From the NCBI GenBank assembly GCA_026075535.2, contig AP026539.1, forward strand, positions 3,968,001-4,032,000: a stretch of DNA of 64,000 nt, read 5' to 3'. How positions within the stretch are numbered: the first letter of the stretch is position 1; each line of letters begins with the position of its first letter. The DNA is from Tricholoma matsutake. Its lineage: Eukaryota; Basidiomycota; Agaricomycetes; Agaricales; Tricholomataceae. The position numbers and the translations under genes are program-made. This document shows, piece after piece, positions 11,602-22,127 of the stretch. The notes beneath the pieces are model-generated. The model was not told the DNA's origin, searched no databases, and saw nothing but the letters and a program-made list of their open reading frames with translations.

Positions 11602-12847
11602 ATGCCAACCACCCATGCCAACAAATGCAACAAGGGATCCAGCCCATCGCCATCAAAATCCCCACCCAAATCAGGATTGCGAACCCACAAACGTGCCATA
11701 TCAGCACTCGAAAAGGATGGCTCAAAGAAAGTGAAGCGAGATGAGGAGAAGGAAGAAGAGGAACGGTCTGGGAAGGGGAAAGGTAGCAAAAGGTAAGTAA
11801 CCCAGCTCTTCTATCCAGCCATTATGGTACCAACATTCTGTTCCTTTTTACAGGACCTCGAAAAAAGGCTCGAAAGGACAGGGTGTGGCTTTGGCTGCCC
11901 CTTTAAGGTATGTTTCTTTTTTATCATCATTATGGTATACTAACATGCTATTCCTTTTACAGGACCTTGAAAAGAGGCTTGAAAGGACAGGTGCAGCTTT
12001 GGCTGCCTCTTTAAGGTATGTTTCTTCTTTATTAATATCTTTTCTCATTCTTTTTTTCTTTCATAGAGCTGAACTCGCTCTCAAAGCAAGCAGAGTTTCT
12101 GTTGCCCCCCCCCAACATGCTCGAGCAGCCAAGGCAAGTTTCCTGCCCCCTCCTCCTGGTCAGGGTGGCGCTGGTCGACCCCGAGCCCTGCAGGCCCCAT
12201 CCAGTGACAGCGAGGAGAGCGAAGAGGAGACCAGTGATGAATCCAGCAACAACAATGGCACTGAGGACAGCTCGAGCCATGGGGAGCCTGCAGCCAACAA
12301 CGACAATGACAGGGAGGCTGACAACAAGGACAACAGCAAGGCTGATGATGGGAACAATGGCAAGCCCGCCAATGACACCAACGATGACACCAATGCTGAC
12401 ACTGACAACGGGGAGCGCCAGGATGACAATGACGACAATGGCAATGGGGAGCACCAGGATGACAACAACAAGGAAGCCCAGGATGACAACGACGAGGAGG
12501 CCTAGTATGACAATGATGAGGAGGCCCAGGATGACAATGATGAGGAGGCCCAGGACGACAATGATGAGGAGGCCCAGGATGACAACGTGAACACCAACGA
12601 TGATGCCAGCCACGGGGAGGGCCAAGGCAATGACCACAATGGAGGCCCCAAACCCTGCGACAACACCACCAATGACAATGCCAACGATGGGGTCGACACC
12701 ACCAACACTAGCGGCAGGAAGGCCACAGATGACAATGCTGGCGCCAACACCAACAATGGGGGTACTAAAACCACTAGCAAGCCCCCATTTTCTTTTTCTT
12801 TTACTGGTTACATCCTGACCATCCCCTGTCTCTGTAGTAGCCCTTAG
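11602..12847 (+). pseudogene. Basic/acidic low-complexity protein with duplicated exon
   Basis: Exon 1 (11602-11792) starts with ATG and encodes a Ser/Lys-rich basic segment. GT-AG introns then frame two near-identical small exons, 11854-11907 (54 nt) and 11963-12015 (53 nt), each followed by the same GTATGTTTCTT donor. From about 12063 the protein becomes a long Asp/Asn/Glu-rich tail (DNDREADNKDNSKADD...), containing a TAG at 12503 and then the same frame to 12847. No catalytic domain is recognisable. The charged composition suggests a nucleic-acid or chromatin-associated accessory protein, but that is inference. It lies inside the inverted-repeat element. Confidence 0.45.
12488..12580 (+). 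repeat. 21-bp tandem repeat
   Basis: Four or so copies of GAGGCCCAGGATGACAATGAT, coding for EEAQDDND repeats. The TAG at 12503 falls in one unit where others read CAG. Confidence 0.8.
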
Positions 12848-13099
12848 GTCCAAAGGTATTTTAATCTGTTGCAGTTGTAATTTAAAATCTAGAATTAGTA
12901 TTTGATCATTTACTGGGTGGCTCCTTGACGGGTGACACAGGTAATGAAAAAATAATATTACTTGGTCTTTTTAATATATCATTGTAGTTGTTCCTGGTGC
13001 AACATCCATGGTCTGAGCCAAAGGGTTTCAAGATCCAGGTAGGAGGTCTTTACTTTTGCTTTTGCTTTTTAGCATTGTAAAACATCCATAGATGTTCAG

Positions 13100-14406
13100 A
13101 TGACTAGTCCATCATCCAGTCCACCACCTGCTCTCCATGGATCATCCCGCACTACTGGTGGACATATGCATGGACATGCCACTGGGAATGTCTTCAATTT
13201 TGCTGATGCAGGTGATGATGACAATCTTGAGACTCCAGTTTTGAGGATGGGCAGAGTACATATTTATAACTCCCTAGTTGATTCTATTGAAGTCAAGCCA
13301 TTCCGGATTCTCAAAGTTGATGTTCAGTTTTCTATGGCACCCATCCTCAAATCTATTGCTGCAAAGTTGAAAGTATGGAGCCTTCATGCATACCTATTAT
13401 TGTTTATAATAATCCCATGATAGAAACCAACCCTCAAATATCTGTTTATGAACAAGGAGAGTGGACTGACAAAGGCCGATATGAGGCTGCAGTATCATTT
13501 GATGAAGACATTGAATGGATTAAGAGAAAGAAAGACTATACTCTTCCAGTCTGTTATGTGAGACACTTTTACAGTCTCCATCAAGATTACTTGATGTTTA
13601 TTTCACATAAGGAACAACAACCCACATTCCTTCCTGCATTATCTGTCTTGACTCCAGTTGGTTCTACTAGTACTGCCCCACCTGAGACTCGCATGTCTAC
13701 ACCTCTTTCTGTCACTGGCTCTCCATTCAAAGACAAGATGGTTGCTTCTCTCAGTATTCTGGTTGAGTTAACCGATCACAAGGATGTAAATTTGGGTTAT
13801 GCATGGCAGAAGTACAAGGCATGGTTGATGGCTGTCAAGACCTGCAATATGTTATGGGAGACTGGAAAGTTGAAAGAAGTTTTTGATCGGAAGCCAACAC
13901 ATGCAGATATCATCAGCATTTTCAAGGGAAAATCACAGTGGCACTTGATGTATAGCAAGGCTTTTCCAAAGCTTTCTGGTTATCCTACAATGGTGTCTTG
14001 GCTTGAGGACAGTGATGACAAGCTCTCGGATATTGAGTTGTGGGGAATATTGAAACCTGCATATGCATTTTCTGATCTTCTGGAATGGCTGGCAAATGGA
14101 GGAGAGGGTTTGACAAAGGGAGAGACAGAGGCAGGATCTGACATGGGAGAAACTCAGAAAGGAAAAGGAAAAAGAAAAGGAAAAGGAAAAGGAAAAGGAA
14201 AAGGAAAAGGAAAAGGAAAAGGAAAAGGAAAAGGAAAAGGAAAAGGAAAAGGAAAAGGAAAAGGAAAAGGAAAAGGAAAAGGAAAGGGGGAAGGGAAGGA
14301 AAAGGGGAAGGGGAAGGAAAAGGAAAAGGAGAAAGAGAAAGAGAAGGGAAAAGGCAAAGCAAAAGAAGTAACTGGCAGAAAAAAGCAGAAGTTTAAGGCT
14401 GTGTAA
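13100..14406 (+). pseudogene. Unnamed TE-accessory protein with Gly-Lys repeat tail
   Basis: Two overlapping frames (13100-13420 and 13375-14406) read as one protein with a frameshift near 13372, since the first ends IAAKLKV and the second takes up EPSCIPIIVYNN. The middle contains GEWTDKGRYEAAVSFDED and VRHFYSLHQDYLMFISHKEQ, then an alpha-rich segment and a tail made almost only of Lys-Gly pairs from the hexanucleotide repeat. I recall this WTDxGRYEAAxSFDEDIxW pattern from other Agaricomycete repeat-borne proteins but know no function. It sits just upstream of, and on the same strand as, the KDZ pseudogene, inside the same inverted repeats. Confidence 0.5.
14159..14287 (+). repeat. (GGAAAA)n hexanucleotide microsatellite
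   Basis: About 21 copies of GGAAAA, nearly perfect, in coding phase so that each unit gives Gly-Lys. It is followed by degenerate GGAAGGGGAA units to about 14350. Confidence 0.95.
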
Positions 14407-14482
14407 GTAGATACAATGGACCAATCCAATCATGTTATAGTTCTAAGTCCCCTCTTTTAGTAACCCCAATTGCCCAAATGCA

Positions 14483-16736
14483 ATGCTCTGGCTGTTTTCA
14501 AGTCTTTGCTGTCTACCTTTGCCATTGTGGATTTTGCTGGGTCTTAGTTTTTTGCCCACAGCTGCTGCATTGTCAGAATTCAGCCCATTTCCAGAATTGA
14601 CTTTCCTTTCATTCAGTCAATTCATCCAGAAAAACTTCCCAGATGACATCTCACTCTCAACAGTTTTATTACTGTTGTTTACAATGACTGAAAATCCTGA
14701 TCTTCTCAGTTTACATGCAAGACAACAGTATTCGCTTGCAAAAGGAGAAAACATATCTACCATCAACAGTTGGATCAAAAGCTTGTCATGGGCAGTACAT
14801 GCAAAAGTGAACAACAGTGCATCCCTATTGCATGAATCTGACCGGTATGAAGGCATTTCTGAAAACCATATTGTCAGCAACATTGCAACCAAACTTGATG
14901 AATTGGCATGGCACTTGGGACTCATCAAATACAACAAAAAGGGCCATCTAAAGACTGCTCTCAAGCCAATATCATATACAGCAATTGAAGCTGTGCATAT
15001 CATTTGTCCTCAATCATATCAATGTGTCACAAGCAGATGTGGATTTCGGTCTCTGGTTCAGACAACCAAACAAAGAGACATTCCCCTGGTAACACTTGTG
15101 AAGAATAATACCATTCACAAGGATGTTCCAGTTCTTACTGGAAGATGCCCCAATTGCATGACATCATATAGTGCTGATCATGAGCGCACTCCAGAAATCA
15201 ATGAAGAGAACCAGTTCACCAACTTGTATTTTAATTCTGCCAAATTCCTCAAAGTTGGTCAAAGTGTATGGGTTGATCGGGTTTTCTCAAATGCTGTTGT
15301 GAATGCCATGTACAGCTTTCATGCTTCAGCCTCATCATACATGGAATTCTGGAACAATTCTTTTGGAAAAACACAGCAACATGGGTTTCATTGGTTGTCA
15401 TGTCATCAAATATGGCAGGCCTTTGTTCAAGAGTCCATCCGCACCATTGCTGCTTCTGCTGATACAGAGCTGTCAGTTCGGGATAATCTTGCAATTGGTG
15501 AAATTACAAAAGAAGCTTTCTCAATTCTTGGTGAAAATGGAGTTATCAGAGCTGCAGATCAACATGCTTGTTCAGAATGCACTCATGACTACATTGCAAC
15601 AACTGCTGATACTACTCCAACTGCTCTTTCTGCTGCTGTGGTTGGAGTTGATGAGGTTGAACAATCCTCTCCACAACCTGCCAATTCCAGTTCTTCATCA
15701 TCTTCTGGTTCAACATCTGCATCCACCTCTGAAGATGGCATGGACATTGACAAAGCACCAGTAAAGATGGTAGTTGTTGATGGAACATGCTTTGGGCCAA
15801 AGCACTGTGCTTATGAAAACTGTGCAGATGATCTCATAAACTATTGTGGTGCCATCTTTTGTGCAATACATGAACAGGCCCATGGTGCAAAATGCTGTGT
15901 TCACAACTGTGACAATGAAAAAATCAGAGCAACACAAGCATGTCAACAGCATCAGCCACATGGAAGAAATACATTGCTCAACACAAAAGACAATCTGCAC
16001 CTGGTTTCCGAAGAATTACACAAAGGCCAGCTGAAAACCTGCCATGGATTTCAAGAAATGAGCAAACAGAACAACCACATGATGAACCAATGGAGGAAAC
16101 AGAGCACAAAAATTATTTCAGTGCTCCTAGCTTTTATTTTGGCATTTTTGGAGAAGGTTTTTCATACTGAAGAGTCCAGACCAGATTACATTTGCATTGA
16201 TAAAGCATGTCTGGTACTGTGAACTGTGCTCAGGAATGGATCATGGGAAAGGGCATGGGAAATGACAACATGATTTATTGTTGATGCTTATCATTACATC
16301 AACCACCGAGATGATGATGAACTTTGCAAGAAATGGTGTAATCCTGCACCAGCAGATGGCTCTGCACCTAATCTGGTTGTTGAAGCCAAAGATAAACAAG
16401 GCAAATCTTGTTTCAGATGTGCATTCAACACACAGGCAAGCTTTGATACTTGTTTCATGTAACAATAATACTGACTAACATGCAACAAACAGGCTTGTGA
16501 ACAGTTAAATGCATGGATGGGAGGATATGAATCAATGTTGAAGAAAATGACAGCTGGTAACTTCAACTGGTTTCTGCATAGCATGCTATTTTATCATACT
16601 AGACATGTTATTGCAAAACAAGAGGAAAAGGCAAGTAAGGCAACAATAGTGATAGTGATAGTGATAGTGATGATGACATGTAACCAGATTCCACTGGAGT
16701 CCACTGGACTCTGGTCGGACTCCAGTTATTCTGGTT
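14483..16736 (+). pseudogene. KDZ transposase with CxC5/CxC6-type cysteine clusters
   Basis: The first cluster is CVTSRCGFRSL with GRCPNCMTSYSADHERTP, followed by SVWVDRVFSNAVVNAMYSFHAS (CxC5-like). The second is CAYENCADDLINYC with CCVHNCDNEKIRATQACQQH (CxC6-like). The transposase tail reads RPDYICIDKAC, FIVDAYHYINHR, CKKWCNPAPADGS and ACEQLNAWMGG. It would cut and join element DNA in the nucleus. Breaks: a one-base shift near 15955 (the family frame resumes as TWKKYIAQHK), loss of roughly 25 residues of the core near 16133, and in-frame TGA at 16220 and 16271. The intron 16436-16492 is GC-AG. The last bases run into the element's right end. Family call is from remembered motifs. Confidence 0.75.
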
Positions 16737-16875
16737 AGTCTGACTGGAATCCGACCAGAATAACTGGAATAACTGGAGTCCGACCGGAATAGGTGGGGCA
16801 GTGTAAATTACAGCATGCGCTGTGCACATGTTCTGGCTTGACTGAATACCTTGATTCTTGACCACCACCATCCCA

Positions 16876-18475
16876 ATGGCTGACTCTGATGCTCACATGC
16901 AACCTCCTGCTGATTCTGAATCTGGGTTAGGGGAGGGCACCTCATCTGGTAACAAGTGCAAGCGCTCACTGGACAGTAGCAGTGCAAGCCCCAACTCCTC
17001 ATGAGCAAAGAAAGCATGCAAAGTTTTTGCTAAGTGACCCAGGAAACCCAAGAAACCTAGTGACTGGCACATGAGAAAGGGAGAGGTACCAAAAGAGGCA
17101 GAGAAAACAAAGGTGTGCAACTTTTGTTACATTGTATTTGATCACTTCACAGTTCTTCTGTATTTTAGGCAGCTCTTGAGCTTCATCTTCATGTCCTGTG
17201 GTGTCTACCGCACCAGAGCACTGTTCCCCCAAAGGTCACTCCTGAAGACAAAGTACCATTCACTCAGCATTATTCATCTGAAGCACAGTTCCAAAACTAG
17301 GTAACATCCAGCCTGGATGACAACTCAGGTAGGATACAAGATGCCAAAGCCAAGGTAGCTGAGCTTGTCAGCTCTCTCGAGGATGGGATGATTGCTCCAA
17401 ACATTAGGCACATCCAGGAGTGTCATTTGTTACTCATCTTTAGGACTGTGGCATGCCTTGGACTTGCAAAGTGGGCGCCCAATGTCCTGAGTGGCGATCC
17501 TGAGTCCATGTACAACCTACTCCATGAACATATTGCACTCAAGACATTTGAGCAGGTCTCAGCTTCATATGGGTATAGTCACATGGGGGCTAACCTGTCA
17601 TGTGTCCATGACTTTGCACTCATGCACAAACTTTACCAAAGTTTTGTCTTTTCCTACATGTATGGGCTTGCAAAGTCAGAGGCAAAGAGTCCAGGGAGTG
17701 TTGCAAAGGGAAAGCAGATGACTTCAGTGTGGAAGAGACATAATACTGTGTGTATTTTGCTTCCATTGAAATGTGGACTATACTGAGATAAGTTCAATAG
17801 CTTGCTAGTGGCAGAGTTGAAGTATTCAAAGCACAGGGTTTCAATGATCAAGTCTTGGCCTTAGCTAATGAAAATGAGGCCCATTCTGATGATGAGTTGG
17901 CAGAAGGGGACCCAGACTCAGTCTACCATATCAAGGAGAAGGAGGGTCGGGAAACAGGGGTGGCTGCATTCTTCCGTATGGCAAACAAGCAATGCCAGCA
18001 GATGAATAAAAGCAAAAGTGGTTGCTTCAGGTGAGTTCAAGTGTCATTACCTTTTATCATTGGCTAATTTTATAATTACAGAACTGAGCGACACAGTGAA
18101 GATCCTCCAATACCAAAGCAATCAAAGCTTCTGGCACTACCAAAGTTAGTCCCAATTGATTGGTTTGATCCAATCTACTGGAATGAACACCTTACACTCT
18201 GTGAGTGTGCTGATTACACCTGGGGTGGACGGCATGTTGCTCTGCCTGGTGATCCACAGTTGTACAGCACCTGGTCTGCATGTGTGGCATGGAAAAATCT
18301 GCTGGAGAAAGAGTTCATGGAGAAGTATGGGAATGATGTGTTGACACAATATAAGCTGCCTACTTAGGAGGAACTGAAACAGCTTGACCGATATGATGAA
18401 GAGCAGGAGGGGCAGGCAGATGGGGCAGAAGAGGGGGATGATGATGATGGTGATGACTTGGATGGTGATGACTAG
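16876..18475 (+). pseudogene. Member of a widespread unnamed Agaricomycete repeat family
   Basis: From ATG 16876 a Ser/Lys-rich N-terminus carries TGA codons near 17002 and 17035, then a GT-AG intron (about 17113-17168) and further exons. Recognisable blocks are CLGLAKWAPNVLSGDPESMY, NLLHEHIALKTFEQ, SFVFSYMYGLAKSEA, VPIDWFDPIYWN and EFMEKYGNDVLTQYKLPT, and the C-terminus is highly acidic. I have seen this block order in many Agaricomycete repeat-borne hypothetical proteins but know no function. Introns and small indels both contribute to frame changes, and the TGA codons replace expected Arg, so the copy is most likely dead. It starts just outside the right end of the KDZ-class element. Confidence 0.55.
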
Positions 18476-18729
18476 CCTAAGAATGCAGGATAGATCAAGG
18501 TATATCCTTCTTGACTTTGCATGTTTGGCCCTTTGCAATGAACTGGTAGCTGCTAGCAGCACTTCTATGCTTTCTACTAATATTTCAATTCTATGCCTAT
18601 TTACTCACTATGGTCTCTTTAGTAGTATGCTCTACAATTTCTCTATGATTCTCTTGACTCACTGTACATTATGATACGGACACTTCATTTAATACAAAAT
18701 TATGATATTTATTCATTAAAAAAAGTTAC
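18476..18729. other. AT-rich flank, no gene
   Basis: No frame with recognisable content. It ends in an A-rich run before the minisatellite block. Confidence 0.4.
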
Positions 18730-18889
18730 AAAAAAAAGATTGTTGCTCCCCATTTCCACCCTGCAAGCAGTTGCTTGCAGTGGCGGGTGGGGGAGCTGTG
18801 GTCATTGTGGTGGCTGTCATCATCATTGTTGTTGAGCCTGCTCCCCCAAGAAGTCTCCTCCCTCACGTTTGGAGCAAGGGAGGGGGTGA

Positions 18890-19215
18890 TGGTGCATGTT
18901 GTTGCCAAGAGCAGAATGAGAAACCCCTCCTCTTGCATTTGCAGCAAGGGGGGGGTGGTGGTGGTGGTGGTGGTTGTTGCCAAGAGCAGAATGAGAAACC
19001 CCTCCTCTCATGTTTGCAGCAAGGGTGGTGGTGGTGGTGGTGGTTGTTGCCAAGAATAGAACAAAAAACCCCCCCACTCATGTTTGCAGCAAGAGAGGGG
19101 GTGGTGGTAGTTGTTGCCAAGAACAGAACGTGAAACGCCCCCACTTGTGTTTGCAGAAAGAGGGGGTGGTGGTGGTTGTCACCAAGAGCAGAATGAGAAA
19201 CCCCTCCTCTCGGTG
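18890..19215 (+). repeat. Minisatellite of about 60-bp hairpin-forming units
   Basis: Five or so diverged units follow the pattern GTTGCCAAGAGCAGAATGAG - AAACCCCTCCTC - TCATGTTTGCAGCAAGGG - (GGT)n. CCCCTCCTC and GAGGGG-type arms pair across TTTGCAG. The same unit is seen at 22028-22127 and 50950-51074. Confidence 0.8.
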
Positions 19216-19229
19216 ATGATACTCAACCT

Positions 19230-20308
19230 GGGAAAACCACCAAAACAGCCGATGAGGCAACCAATGATATTTGCAATGAGTCAGAGGAAGGGTGCGAGTT
19301 GTTCTGAACATTCGTGGTCCAACCTATGGGTTGATAACTAATTGGTACTAGTCATGAAGGTAGTGCTATAGGAACTGAAGGTGTTTGGCATGGTCTGATC
19401 GAGTACCAATCAATATTGAGGACAATTGACAAGATCAACGGTGGACAATGCTGATCGTTGATGGTCGATGTGTGAATTCTGGGGACCTTTCGATAGGTCA
19501 ATAGTGTTCAAAGATTATGGCCAATGGCTACAAAGTGTTGGAATAGTTTGCTAGTGCTAACAATCAGAGGATTGTAGGAAGATTGAGGATGATGATGGTC
19601 GCAGAGGTTTTTCGTCGATCGAGAAAACTCATAGAAGTTTAGATTGTTTTAGAGGATAGATCTGATTCTTAGAACTTAATACGAGACAATAGATGAAGAC
19701 AATTTCTTTTATTTCCCAGTAAATACTACAGAGTTTTATATGTTTTAAAAGAAACTTCCTAAAATGGTATAAGAAACATGTGTAGAACATGAGGCAAAAG
19801 ATATGAGTTAAGGCACAAGGCCAAAAAGGAGACTGGAATCCAAACAAGAAAGATATATCATATGATGAAGGAGTAATAAAGGGAAAGAACTAAAAGAGAT
19901 TGTCCTTTGTGTATAAACCACGCTAAGTCTCACAATAATCTGTCCAGTGGGTTCTGTATGTGATAGGGACTTGGAACGAAGCTGACCTACTACCAGCAGG
20001 TTTGAGCACGAGTTGGAATACTTCCTGGCACATGGTCTTCCATGTTATAGATAACAAATGCAGTGCCTGATGTCACTCGTAGTCTCTTGATATTGATCAA
20101 TAATGCTTGACAATGCTCGACAATGTTTGATCACGGTCGCGGTTGGTTCAAAGTTGATCAGGGATGTTCGATGGTCATTTAGAGGGATCTTAGGGGGTTT
20201 CAAAGTAGTCCTAAGGTTGTGCAATGTGGTTTCTTGGTACGATCAGTGTCGCTGGTGATGTTTCGACATGGTCGATATGATATCGTGATCGATAGACTGG
20301 GTCGCGCT
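19230..20308. other. AT-rich unassigned DNA with many GATCGA-type words
   Basis: No gene or TE motif recognised. Short words such as TGATCGATG, GATCAACG and GTCGATATG recur, especially 19400-19480 and 20090-20300, suggesting an old diverged repeat. It ends in GTCGCGCT (20301-20308), the target duplication of the next element. Confidence 0.4.
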
Positions 20309-21922
20309 TAGGGTGTAGCACAGGTATGGGTAAAACCATGGTAAATGGCCCACAGGTTGGACAGGTATGGGTACGGTTGCCAAAATGCCAAACCTGTGAC
20401 ATACTGTACCCGTTTTGGCGGTGTGATGGGTATTGACGGGTTGCTTGAGTTGCCAGATCCGGCAGTTGCCAAACTACTGATCGACTTCAGATTTCTGGTT
20501 CCTCTTCACCCATGGGTGTTGCCCATTGTAATAGTAAGTTTTTTGTTTCTTTCAACTAACTAAATGTGCTCTTTTCTAGGGTACAGTGTCAGCTCAACAA
20601 CAGTAAGTTGTTTATTTCTTTCAATTAACTAACTGTTTCTTTTTTCTAAAGGTTCTATCTATGTTGTAACAACGAGATGGCGCCAAGACACCTAGGACAA
20701 CAACCCAGGACAGGACCGGGAGAACCCACTGCTGCGAGCCCCTGCTCACAGGGTGGATGAGTTATGAAGGAAGCAACGACAAATGGCCCAGCACCTGCCC
20801 TAGCCCTGTGAGCCACTGCTCGTGGGGTGGGTCACAGGTGCTAGCAGCCGATGACAAGGGACAATGGGAAGGGGAACGATGAACGACGAATGGGAGATGG
20901 GGATGCAAGGGATGAAGGGAGGAGAATGACGAAGACAATGACAAACCATGCAGGGCAGAGGATGATGATGAGGATGACGAGCGATGAGCGATGAACCACC
21001 ACCACCACCACCACAGCACCCCCATCCACCGCCGAGAACGACTGTTCGCGGGGTGGAAATGGGGAGCAATGAGATGGGACAACAATGCCAGGGGACAGGG
21101 ACAGAGAGGGGGATGAACGACCATGACATGGGCGGTAATGACAACAATGGCAATGAGGAAGAGGATGGTGATGGGGCGAAACAAAAAAAAAGGCCCAAGA
21201 GACACTGCCATCTCTTGGGCCATAGGTAAGTTGGTTTTTCCTTTCTCATTTCATTTTCTTGTTACTAACAACAAAGGTTTTAGGTAGTGATTTTACTATT
21301 GATGATGACGAGGGGGGAGGGGACAAGAATGGTCAAGAACAACAGGGAGAACAAGAATGAAGGGGGGGGACAAGGGGGGGATGAGAACAGGGAGGACGAG
21401 AATGACGGGAGATGAGAATGATGACAACAAACCACCGACGAGTGGGAAGGGCACCACCATGATGACCTCTTGCCCCTTGCCATCTTGCTGCGAGCGAGAC
21501 AGCGGTTTTTTCTTTTTGTAGTATTGTATAGAATTATTAAGTAAATAAATCCCTCCATCACTCGAGATGAGGGACAAGGTGTATTTTTTTGCATGTGGAT
21601 GATAAGCATGATTAAATAAAATTCCATTGCTCATGTTATTCAAATTTAAAAAAGTATCTATAGCTTAGGTATTATGTACCGGGTGTAGTTAAGTTAGTTA
21701 AGGGCTTATACCATACAAACACAGGATGCTTAATAGCATAGAACATCAAATTTGAGGCAAACATCCATGGTGTATATATGTGGTGTCACACCTGCAGTGT
21801 TTCATGACAGACCGTGGTAAAAACCTGTCACCACGGTTGCAGTGTTAGAACAGGTGTGGTGTTGGCAGGTGTGGGTGCAGTGTGTGAAATCTTACCTGCG
21901 GTGTGACCCGTGCTACACCCTA
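20309..21922. mobile_element. Non-autonomous hAT-like element (hAT-A)
   Basis: A 1,614-bp element begins TAGGGTGTAGCACAGGTATG and ends ...CCCGTGCTACACCCTA, an imperfect inverted repeat. The 8-bp duplication GTCGCGCT at 20301-20308 and 21923-21930 is exact. An 8-bp duplication with TAGGG termini is the hAT pattern. No transposase is encoded. The inside holds intron-like segments, GAGCAnnTGCTC palindromes and GGCCCAAG...CTTGGGCC palindromes. Confidence 0.9.
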
Positions 21923-21930
21923 GTCGCGCT

Positions 21931-22127
21931 GCATCTGGGACATCATAGGAGTTAGCCGATGTGATTAGAATGTGGTTGTAATGGTGAATCGGCCTTTGAG
22001 CTGAGGAGACAACCTATCATTGCATTTGCAGCAAGGGAGGGGTAGTGGTGGTGGTTGTTGCCGAGAATAGAATGAAAAACACCCCCACTTACATTTGCAG
22101 TGAGAGGGAGGTGGTGCCTGTGGTTGT
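21931..22127 (+). repeat. Minisatellite remnant interrupted by hAT-B
   Basis: From about 22028 the sequence repeats the minisatellite unit seen at 18890 (GTTGCCGAGAATAGAATGAA, CACCCCCACTTACATTTGCA). It ends in GTGGTTGT (22120-22127), the target duplication of the next element. Confidence 0.65.

Larger units (their letters stand above)
11066..16813. mobile_element. Candidate KDZ-class inverted-repeat element
   Basis: The left end near 11066-11095 reads AGTACTTTACACTCCCCCAC and the right end near 16785-16813, in reverse complement, reads CTGTAATTTACACTGCCCCA, both continuing into CCTATTC. Both ends are followed inward by subterminal repeats rich in TGGAATCCGG and CCGGAATAACTGG. The left 400 bp is clearly homologous to 48423-48830, the left end of the nested element there. 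It encloses the KDZ pseudogene at 14483 and two accessory genes. I found no matching target duplication at the two ends, so a rearranged or composite element remains possible. Confidence 0.55.

Noticed and set aside
12032..12853. Long minus-strand frame of 273 residues that looks like a multi-pass membrane protein (Val/Ile/Leu-rich)
   Set aside because: It is the shadow of the Asp/Asn codon repeats on the plus strand; GAY/AAY repeats read backwards give Val, Ile and Leu.
14159..14287. Telomere-like or CRISPR-like array
   Set aside because: The unit is a 6-bp perfect microsatellite without spacers and is not a telomere repeat.
13933..14433. Minus-strand frame rich in Phe/Ser/Leu opposite the Lys-Gly repeat
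   Set aside because: An artefact of the GGAAAA microsatellite read on the other strand.
18726..19144. His- and Thr-rich minus-strand frames over the minisatellite
   Set aside because: These are open only because the repeat unit lacks stops; no start context, no domain.
20840..21230. Coding frames rich in Pro, His or Ser in hAT-A
   Set aside because: They arise from the low-complexity ACCACC and GATGACGA stretches, overlap on both strands and do not continue in hAT-B.
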